From Reticulitermes speratus (taxonomy: Eukaryota; Arthropoda; Insecta; Blattodea; Rhinotermitidae): a stretch of 64,000 bases of DNA. The notes beneath the pieces are model-generated. The model did no database searches. It was not told the origin of the DNA and saw only the letters and a program-made list of their open reading frames with translations. Below, one piece after another: positions 59,901-64,000 of the stretch. Location of the stretch: positions 23,574,733 through 23,638,732 of the forward strand of contig JAJKFL010000039.1 of assembly GCA_021186555.1 (NCBI GenBank), given 5' to 3'. The stretch's first letter is position 1, and each line of letters begins with the position of its first letter. Both the position numbers and the translations under genes were made by a program.

Positions 59901-62805
59901 GATCCAATGTCTTTCTTAAGAGGGCATAAACAGGCAGAGATGTTAAGATCTGTTATGGATCCTCAGTTTCTTACTTGTCCTGACTGTGGTTTGTCTATGG
60001 CGCACAAGTGCCTGGAAACCGCACGAGCGTGACTTAACTGTGCATAGATTGTAACGCTGTTGCTACCATACAAGAAATTTGACTAGTGGATGTCCCTTCA
60101 AAGCCAACATCCACTGAACGACTTATCATACTAGGCCCATATTTATGGCAGCCAATGCGACAAAGGCACGTCCGTGATAGAATAAAGAAGGTGAGAGGGG
60201 AGCAATGAATGGCCATCATGCGCAGTAACACAGCTTAACATTCGCGACAGGCGACTACGCATTACATTAACACGTGAACGCCAGAAATGTATTGCTGTCT
60301 GCAGCAAACGACCGGAGGTTCCATGTAAACACAAGATAGAAAAGTGTGTTAGGACCCCAACTGGCATCGTGATTGGATTCCTGGGGAATACGAATCCAGC
60401 TGAAAAGATGCCAACTGACACAGTTACTACTCGTACTGCCTAAAAGTAATAACTAGAGTTCCTTGGATACGATCTCAAACTACAATAACTGTACTCCTAA
60501 TTCCAATTTTTTTTCCCCCAATGGCTCGACAGCCCCTTAGGGGCCTAGGCCGCCTCATTATTCGAGGCTTCACGATCACACTCAGACACACCACACTCGG
60601 TAGGACTCCTCTGGACGAGGGACCAGCTCGTCGCAGAGACCTTTACCTCAGAACACACAACACTCACATGAGACATCCATGCCGTAGGTGGGATTCGAAC
60701 CCACAATCCCAGTAAGCGAGCGGCCGTAGACCCACGCCTTAGACCGCACGGCCACTAGGATCGGCCCTAATTCCAATTAATAAAATATACAATCAATTCT
60801 TCTTGAGACGCTCAAAGTCGCAAGCTGGTCAAGAAATATCACGCCTTTTACGTTCACTTCCGTGCACACAACAGCCCGCAACAAATGTAACTAGAAAAAC
60901 AAGCAATATCTGAGAAGTACGGTACACTAAGTTGATACTGAACATCAACGCAAACGTTTAGCCGTCCCTCGTCTTCGCATGTACCCACACACTTAATGAG
61001 CCCAACGCTGCACTGTTTAGAATTTTGGGCAACCGGACTGGGGTCCTGGTGTATGCATAAACCATTTGATTTTCAGTTACTTTACGACGATGCAACGACT
61101 GCTACTGATACGTGGTGCCGAAAACCTAGCTGCGCCACTGCTCATACTACGGCGGCTTAGTCATTTGGACGGCCGTAGGCTTGACCGCCTCGCCGTCAGG
61201 TTCTTTGTACTTCCTGTGTTTGGGATCCGCGTTGTCCAGTTCCACAAACACTGCCATTCTCACGATTTTGTATGACGTCTGCTTGCTGCCTGCATAATTC
61301 TATCATGAAATCATACATGTACGAATTTTGAATTAACTTTGATTTTATTTAAATATTAGGTACGTATCTCAAAGTAAACACATTCTGTGTCCATTATAAA
61401 AACCAATCAGTTAATGTGGTAAAGACAAACAATCGGTGTTTGTTGTGAGAATCATATGAAACGTCAATACACTGTGGGCAGAATGTAAAGTTTCAGATCG
61501 TCAAACATAGAGTAACTAGCGGGCTATATACAGGGTTAAGCGACACTGAAACCCCACAGTTGTGTTGATAAAGACTTCAGTCTTCTGGAATATGACGCAG
61601 TGTAGATTCGTATAAAGGTACCAACGTTTCGTAGGAACTCCCAGCCTCCATCTTCAGGGCAGTTCAATTCTGCCACAGTTCGTCTCGAACGTGGTCACCC
61701 ATATAGCAATCGACACGGTGTCACAGCCCAGATAGGAATCATAATCATGTCAGTTCCCTGGAGAAAAGCCCGGCTGGATCAGACGCTACAAGGCAAGCCC
61801 ACCTTACAGAAAAAGGATTATAAGGCCTTTTGACATTTTTGAAAGCATGCCAGTAGAAGAAACGGCAATTGGCAACTTAATATGCGAACTGATATTTAAG
61901 CTTTTGGCAGCACACCCATACATCATAAATATCGTCATGGAGCAGAGTCCTTCCTGAGAAGCTAACAGTTACTCAGCTGGTCAAGAAATTCCCCAAATTT
62001 TATAGAACCAGAAGGTTCATTACCGTGTTCACAAAAGCCCGCCATCTGTCCCCTATCCGAAGCCATATCAATCCATTTCACGTCCTCGCGTCCTATGTTT
62101 AAGACCCGTTTTAATACTTATTCTCCCATCTAAGTCTAGGTCGTCCAAGTGGTCTCTTTCCTTCAGGTTTCGCCACCAAAACTCTGTACGCATCTCTCTT
62201 CTGTCCATACGTGCCACACGCCCCGCCCATCTCATTCTTTTTGTCCCTACATACCAAGGACTTCATAATATGCTCTTCACCTCATCGGATGTGGGCCGGG
62301 ATAGCTCAGTCGGTATAGCGACTCGCTACGAGCTGGACGGTCCGGGGATCGAATCCCGGTGGGGGCGAGATTTTCAGCACACGTCCAGACCGGCCCTGGG
62401 CCCACCCAGCTGCCTGTACAATGGGTACCGGGTCATTCTCGGGGGTAAAGTGGCCGGGGCGTGGCGTTGACCACCCACCACCATCTAGCGTCGAGGTTAA
62501 AGAAAGAGTAGAGCTATACCTCTACTCCCCCTCTGGGCCTTCATGGCCTGTTCTAGGGAGAACTTTACCTTTACCTTTTACCTCATCGGATTCCATTACA
62601 GGAAATATCTTCACCGGTTTATCAATTCCCTTCAGCTGAGGGAAGACTGTGCCATAGACTTTAGAGTGGGTCTGCTTTAAGAGGCAATAACAGCTGATAT
62701 CTCACGCATACTTTCTGCCACTAGACGGTGCACTTTCACCCAGCCTCGACTTACCTGCACATACACGTTCAAGTCGCCAGAGTGCTCCGTTGTCACCAAG
62801 TATTT
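37385..62805 (-). CDS. MESK2: NDRG-family protein (MESK2/NDRG3-like), eight coding exons, 5' partial
   Basis: NDRG proteins have an alpha/beta-hydrolase fold without catalytic activity and act in stress, differentiation and signalling; Drosophila MESK2 suppresses dominant-negative KSR. Coding exons are 62805-62755, 56756-56693, 54071-53954, 52682-52472, 51961-51887, 41704-41589, 39786-39624 and 37618-37385. They total 343 residues plus a stop, with every phase consistent. Family blocks are FLTVHDLGCNH, HIDVPGHEDNAPNLPD, VLDFLHVKYVIGLGEGAGA, GLILINC, IFHKFGH and LLVTG. The nucleophile elbow reads G-E-G-A-G (about 107-111 of this fragment), so the catalytic serine is absent, as expected. The C-terminal tail is Ser/Arg-rich with RPRRLS and RRLS. 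The N-terminal residues lie beyond the right edge. Confidence 0.95.
37619..39623. other. NDRG last intron
   Basis: Holds an ATT microsatellite (about 38788-38815) and a GTG-rich stretch (39020-39110) that includes a tandem duplication. No exon recognised. Confidence 0.6.
39040..39145. repeat. Tandem duplication in GTG-rich DNA
   Basis: ggtggtggtgtct followed by gtgattaactattacactga and caaggcattg / cacggcattg occurs twice about 66 bp apart. Confidence 0.75.
39624..39786 (-). CDS. MESK2: NDRG coding exon
   Basis: 163 nt; acceptor AATTTCAG, donor GTGAGT. Encodes KTDILLVTGVLSSYANVVEK and VTLLKIERAGDVLLQA, corresponding to the LLVVGDNSP and LLKMADCGG blocks. Confidence 0.94.
39787..41588. other. 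NDRG intron (1.8 kb)
   Basis: TA microsatellite at about 40299-40312, a foldback-family relic near 40415-40560 (tgagatttgaggttttcaca; compare 7845-7870) and a non-LTR 3' end at 40975-41310. Confidence 0.55.
40975..41310 (-). mobile_element. Non-LTR retrotransposon 3' end
   Basis: Minus-strand coding includes RWPEHVTNMVKRRGAYRVLM, the usual W..H(V)..M....AYR(V)L.GK block near the end of ORF2, followed by the same 3' UTR words as 49455-49575. Confidence 0.8.
41589..41704 (-). CDS. MESK2: NDRG coding exon
   Basis: 116 nt; acceptor TTTTTGTAG, donor GTAAGT. Encodes a helical, charged segment ending NNKNLKLYVNAFL (vertebrate INQDNLQLFLNSY). The upstream intron is 10.2 kb, the longest measured here. 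Confidence 0.92.
45298..45385. repeat. Short foldback
   Basis: tcttctggaatctgccagcg and gcagtctggtag are mirrored by ctgccagactgcatgg and cccagaaga. It belongs to the family with tcttctgg / cccagaaga ends seen at 61570-61735 and 63005-63175. Confidence 0.6.
45705..45749 (-). ncRNA. Hammerhead ribozyme (sense to NDRG)
   Basis: Minus strand: helix I TACCC (45749-45745) pairs perfectly with GGGTA (45709-45705); core CTGATGA (45744-45738); one extra T; helix II GGTCA/TGACC with loop TGTGG; GAAA; short self-complementary helix III CATATG; cleavage triplet GTA with the predicted cut between 45710 and 45709. All invariant core bases are present. Helix III has only two stable pairs, so a dimer may be needed for activity. 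Confidence 0.8.
47124..47168 (+). ncRNA. Hammerhead ribozyme (outward-facing partner)
   Basis: Helix I TACTC (47124-47128) pairs with GGGTA (47164-47168) with one G-U; core CTGATGA 47129-47135; helix II 47137-47141 with 47147-47151; GAAAC 47152-47156; CATATG; GTA 47161-47163. Mirror image of 45705-45749, reading away from it. Confidence 0.8.
49075..49575 (+). mobile_element. Non-LTR retrotransposon 3' end (C-terminal ORF2)
   Basis: Frames encode (CE)AWSLALKEEHRLRVFENR, MLRKKYG, then RAGHV and IKMDLKEIG, the typical post-RT end of arthropod non-LTR ORF2, with several stops and shifts. The 3' UTR words aaaggcaaagaattgcttga and agctcagtga follow, then ggttggttagttggttggtc. Confidence 0.85.
51069..51528. 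mobile_element. Non-autonomous hAT transposon with perfect 8-bp TSD
   Basis: CCTAAGAA at 51061-51068 and 51529-51536. Terminal inverted repeats TAGGCTGACCAT and TAGGATGACCAT (one mismatch). 460 bp with gtcccgtttt words, an internal poly-C run (about 51471-51491) and no ORF. The 8-bp duplication is diagnostic of hAT. Confidence 0.88.
51887..51961 (-). CDS. MESK2: NDRG coding exon
   Basis: 75 nt, phase 0; acceptor ATTTTCAG, donor GTAAGT. Encodes FVNWKGSGSVSQSAEEYLIF and HKFGH, matching the lid region ending HHFGQ in vertebrates. Confidence 0.9.
52021..52349. mobile_element. piggyBac-like MITE filling a short NDRG intron
   Basis: Left end TTAACCCTTCAGG, right end in reverse TTAACCCTTTAACC, with TTAA on both sides and 321 bp between. 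It occupies nearly two-thirds of the 510-bp intron between exons ending at 52472 and starting at 51961. No ORF of interest. Confidence 0.6.
52472..52682 (-). CDS. MESK2: NDRG coding exon (vestigial nucleophile elbow)
   Basis: 211 nt; acceptor CTCATCAG with another AG seven bases downstream; the first is chosen because it keeps the frame. Donor GTATGT. Encodes FPTLQTLGEDL, VLDFLHVKYVIGLGEGAGAN and ALGLILINC. Confidence 0.95.
52683..53953. other. NDRG intron (1.3 kb)
   Basis: A+T-rich; tandem gtatttgataaagtcatcag words near 52930-53010 and a CA run at about 53926-53950 next to the donor. Nothing else seen. Confidence 0.6.
53954..54071 (-). CDS. MESK2: NDRG coding exon
   Basis: 118 nt; acceptor AATTTCAG, donor GTATGT. 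Encodes FHDFVNHPCMNEI, then FIHIDVPGHEDNAPNLPD, the conserved segment corresponding to HVDAPGQQEGA in vertebrates. Confidence 0.95.
54072..56692. other. NDRG intron (2.6 kb)
   Basis: Contains the 83-bp palindromic element (55426-55508), a decayed foldback near 54490-54560 and a short poly-G at about 55644-55652. No exon recognised. Confidence 0.6.
55426..55508 (+). mobile_element. Minimal palindromic copy of the ribozyme element family (copy 3)
   Basis: Perfect 30-bp arms (55422-55451, 55454-55483) around a 2-nt centre. TGCACGGTG terminus at 55488-55496. Flanked by a perfect 15-bp direct repeat AATTCACATTAACAA (55411-55425, 55509-55523). The arm words ttagaaaaccaacaa match the arm of copy 1 (cagaaaaccaacaaa). 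The ribozyme and everything internal are missing. Confidence 0.8.
56693..56756 (-). CDS. MESK2: NDRG coding exon
   Basis: 64 nt; acceptor TTTTCTAG, donor GTAAGT. Encodes GDLNQQAKKAVFLTVHDLGC and a split His codon completed by the next exon, the NDRG hallmark TYHDIGLNH position. Confidence 0.93.
57568..57850 (-). mobile_element. tRNA-derived SINE, type B, with perfect TSD
   Basis: Target duplication ACCACAGAGTT (57557-57567, 57851-57861). A-tail (poly-T on this strand) at 57566-57575. In reverse the head reads gcggccgtgccatggttcag and B box gggtttgatcccgggtcag. An old copy lies at 7400-7632. Confidence 0.92.
58330..58465. repeat. Decayed foldback of the tcttctgg family
   Basis: agtcttctggaatacaatgc, cttcgaaacctcgaagatga and ccttcgaaacaccgcaacca, then ccctgaagacc: ends and GAAAC words as at 63005-63175, too eroded for a defined hairpin. 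Confidence 0.45.
58600..58905 (+). mobile_element. Mariner-like transposase N-terminal relic
   Basis: Encodes VANTLDMSFASAYSVMTKDL and RARLVPKHK, matching the helix-turn-helix and linker of mariner transposases (..LGISYGSAHAII..L...KV.ARWVPR). Upstream frames give a decayed CLGRLT..RMADNA (from GRP..R...NI). No catalytic core or terminal repeats found. Confidence 0.7.
59200..59244 (-). ncRNA. Hammerhead ribozyme (sense to NDRG)
   Basis: Minus strand: helix I TACTC (59244-59240) with GGGTA (59204-59200), one G-U; core CTGATGA (59239-59233); helix II GGCC/GGCC; GAAAC; helix III CATGTG; cleavage triplet GTA at 59207-59205. All core bases are intact. Confidence 0.75.
59428..59472 (+). ncRNA. Hammerhead ribozyme (outward-facing partner)
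   Basis: Helix I TACCC (59428-59432) pairs perfectly with GGGTA (59468-59472); core CTGATGA 59433-59439; helix II GGCC 59441-59444 with GGCC 59452-59455; GAAAC 59456-59460; CATATG; GTA 59465-59467. Confidence 0.8.
60509..60775 (-). mobile_element. tRNA-derived SINE, type C (tRNA-Leu/Ser-like head), perfect TSD
   Basis: Target duplication CCTAATTCCAATT (60496-60508, 60776-60788). In reverse the head runs ggccgatcctagtggccgtg, then gtgggttcgaatcccacct (B box); the long variable-arm-like stretch suggests a class II tRNA ancestor. Tail is a short A-run. Only copy in the window. Confidence 0.9.
61570..61735. repeat. Foldback of the tcttctgg family with hammerhead-like motif
   Basis: Left arm agtcttctggaatatgacgc.. 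and right arm ..cgacacggtgtcacagccca are imperfect complements around the motif at 61619-61662. Confidence 0.55.
61619..61662 (-). ncRNA. Hammerhead-like motif (sense to NDRG)
   Basis: Minus strand CTGAAGA (61657-61651), then an arm with GGGAGTTCC, CGAAACG (GAAAC at 61630-61626) and TTGGTACC. The order and core fit a hammerhead, but helix II is not a clean hairpin and helix III is nearly absent. Confidence 0.35.
61935..62650 (-). mobile_element. Non-LTR retrotransposon 3' end, interrupted by a SINE
   Basis: Plus-strand words gcagagtccttcctgagaag, ggtcaagaaattccccaaat, ggttcattaccgtgttcaca and catacgtgccacacgccccg are the reversed 3' UTR and ORF2 end of the family at 49075-49575. The sequence continues beyond the SINE at 62592. 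Confidence 0.85.
62291..62579 (+). mobile_element. Full-length tRNA-derived SINE, type A, perfect TSD
   Basis: Perfect 12-bp target duplication ACCTCATCGGAT (62279-62290, 62580-62591). Head ggccgggatagctcagtcgg (A box) and ggggatcgaatcccggtggg (B box) form a tRNA-like pol III promoter. The body ends ttcatggcctgttctaggga and the tail is (TTTACC)n. Youngest-looking copy; older ones lie at 7991, 8476, 10990, 14373, 19040, 30172 and 31366. Confidence 0.95.
62755..62805 (-). CDS. MESK2: NDRG coding exon (first in window)
   Basis: 51 nt, phase 0; acceptor TTCTTTTCCAG, donor GTAAGT. Encodes KYLVTTEHSGDLNVYVQ, equivalent to the first strand (vertebrate ..ETTHGVVHVTIRG). The preceding exon was not found in 62806-64000. 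Confidence 0.9.
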
Positions 62806-63004
62806 CTGGAAAAGAAGAAAAATAAATTATTAAATAACACGAAAGTATGCGCCACCGTCATTTCTCCAGAGCAAAAACCGCTCCGGAATGGGAACTCGCC
62901 CTTAAATTCTCTCATATTTCTACCCCCGGTTGAGGAAACTGAGGAAGGGTAGTATCCACCACCACCACTTGACAGTATATCTACTAGTACTACAGATATT
63001 CCTG

Positions 63005-63175
63005 TCTTCTGGAACGTAACGCCATGTAGTCTGGAAGCTCGTTACCAGCGTTTCGGAAGAGCCTGCTACCTCCAAATTCACGGCAGAATACGAGGCCAAA
63101 AGGTCCCTTCGAAACGTTGGTAACTACTAAACTACGCCTACACGACACAGCGTCACATCCCAGAAGACAGCTATC
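63005..63175. repeat. Foldback with GAAAC words on both arms
   Basis: gtcttctggaacgtaacgcc..gttaccagcgtttcg is mirrored by cgaaacgttggtaactac..gcgtcacatcccagaagac. Arms of about 50-60 bp, imperfect. The left arm holds the complement of GAAACGCTGGTAAC. The CTGANGA core is lost. Confidence 0.7.
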
Positions 63176-63416
63176 TCCACAGTCACTGACGTGAGAATCT
63201 CAAATTTATATTTACTGCCTCTACATAATAGAAAAGAAGGCGGTCTATTTTATTCCTCCCATCTCATCGCTATCTGCCTCGTACAATCAGAATGTGTAAA
63301 AGTTACTTCTCGTGGGCCCAACATAAAAAATATATATAATAAGATAAGTAGGCTTACAAAGTAATTTTGAAATTACAAAACAACTCAGGTTTTCGTACGG
63401 TTACTACAGGATGAGC

Positions 63417-63603
63417 GAAAAGTCCCTGTGCAACTGTCGGAAGCAGGATACATGTCAAGAGTGGCAGTCACAGTGAAGTACGTATAAGTGTCGGAAGTGA
63501 CCCCCACGGGCATGTGAAAGAGGTCACGTACGCTACCTAAAATGCTTTACATATGGAACTTCTCTACTTCAAGCACAGTGCAGCACCCTTCTCGCTCATC
63601 CTG
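63417..63603. mobile_element. Tc1/mariner-type MITE
   Basis: Terminal inverted repeat CAGGATGAGCGAAAAG at the left and its complement with one mismatch at the right, flanked by TA (63415-63416, 63604-63605). 187 bp, non-coding. Confidence 0.75.
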
Positions 63604-63796
63604 TACAAACGCACGTGAAGCCGAACTATGAGCTTGTACTGCAGTTCATCATAATAAAGTCAGAAGACGCATTTTTCACCTTATACAGAGATCTGTGTAA
63701 GATTCTGCTTATAAATCGTAATTCTATTCCTTATTCGGAACATCTTTACAAGTTCCACTTGTAACCGTCGCCTGATAATACGGTGTTACAAGCGTT

Positions 63797-64000
63797 AACA
63801 CCACTGAGCAAAGTCCGTTTTGACAAGCCGACGGTTGCTTTCATTTACTGCAGAAATTCCCCCATCTCTTACGGAAAGCAAAGTTTATCTACCGTGTTCA
63901 CAAGAGTTACATTAACCCAGTACACACCCTCACGCCTTATTTATTTAAGATCGATTTCAGCATCTTATTTCTTGAAACTCGGGAGGCCTATAAGCAACAT
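63797..64000 (-). mobile_element. Non-LTR retrotransposon 3' fragment
   Basis: ccactgagcaaagtccgttt, cagaaattcccccatctctt, taccgtgttcacaagagtta and cacaccctcacgccttattt follow the order of the reversed 3' end at 61935-62290. Runs off the window. Confidence 0.7.

Larger units (their letters stand above)
56757..62754. other. NDRG 6-kb intron
   Basis: Dense in repeats: TG microsatellite (57088-57117), TSD-flanked type B SINE, decayed foldback near 58330-58465, mariner relic, ribozyme palindrome, type C SINE, foldback at 61570-61735 and a non-LTR 3' end with a nested type A SINE. 59580-60490 has chance ORFs only and no family I recognise. Confidence 0.6.
62806..64000. other. NDRG upstream intron, right edge
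   Basis: Holds a foldback (63005-63175), a mariner-type MITE (63417-63603) and a non-LTR 3' fragment (63797-64000). No NDRG 5' exon recognised. Confidence 0.6.

Noticed and set aside
59826-60421. Overlapping ORFs as a host gene
   Set aside because: No known domain, no splice-consistent neighbours; probably decayed mobile DNA, but I could not assign it.
62293-62365. tRNA-like sequence that could be a functional tRNA gene
   Set aside because: It is the head of a SINE with body, TTTACC tail and target duplication, and near-identical heads recur at 31366 and 11283.

Overview
This is A+T-rich animal nuclear DNA, most likely from an insect. Short coding exons with GT/AG junctions are separated by introns up to 10 kb, and the gaps are packed with short DNA transposons, tRNA-derived SINEs and decayed non-LTR retrotransposons. 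The non-LTR ORF and the SINEs look like those I associate with cockroaches and termites. That placement rests on memory and is moderate at best.

All recognisable host genes are on the minus strand. (1) Ornithine aminotransferase (Oat), 498-11756: six coding exons from the initiator ATG onward, with the last exon or exons beyond the left edge. (2) METTL25, 17463-24792: complete, five coding exons, 521 codons. (3) LTO1, 24821-25288: complete, one coding exon with a textbook ten-fold GX3 repeat. (4) An NDRG-family gene (Drosophila MESK2 / vertebrate NDRG3 type), 37385-62805: eight coding exons to the stop codon, with the 5' exon or exons beyond the right edge. I joined every exon by hand, and phases and reading frames agree at every junction. 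LTO1 and METTL25 are only 28 nt apart with no room for a promoter, which suggests a two-ORF transcript or alternative splicing from one promoter.

The layout, left to right, is: Oat with a non-LTR fragment beside a splice donor and a ribozyme element in its introns (0-12 kb); an intergenic stretch with SINEs, a pogo/Tigger-like element and a 32-bp minisatellite (12-17.4 kb); METTL25 and LTO1 (17.4-25.3 kb); a long intergenic stretch with a 64-bp satellite, SINEs, foldbacks and a piggyBac remnant (25.3-37.4 kb); then NDRG, whose introns hold hAT and piggyBac MITEs, a 1.6-kb palindromic element, three SINE families with perfect target-site duplications, a mariner remnant and more foldbacks (37.4-64 kb).

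The most interesting structure is a dispersed family of asymmetric foldback elements at 1883-2363, 45616-47222, 55426-55508 and 59150-59561. Each is flanked by 9-15 bp direct repeats, each carries the same terminal motif TGCACGGTG at one end, and three carry hammerhead-ribozyme cores. The two intact palindromes have a pair of outward-facing ribozymes. They resemble the minimal hammerheads reported in the repeats of Penelope-like retroelements. Two of them lie sense-oriented inside NDRG introns.
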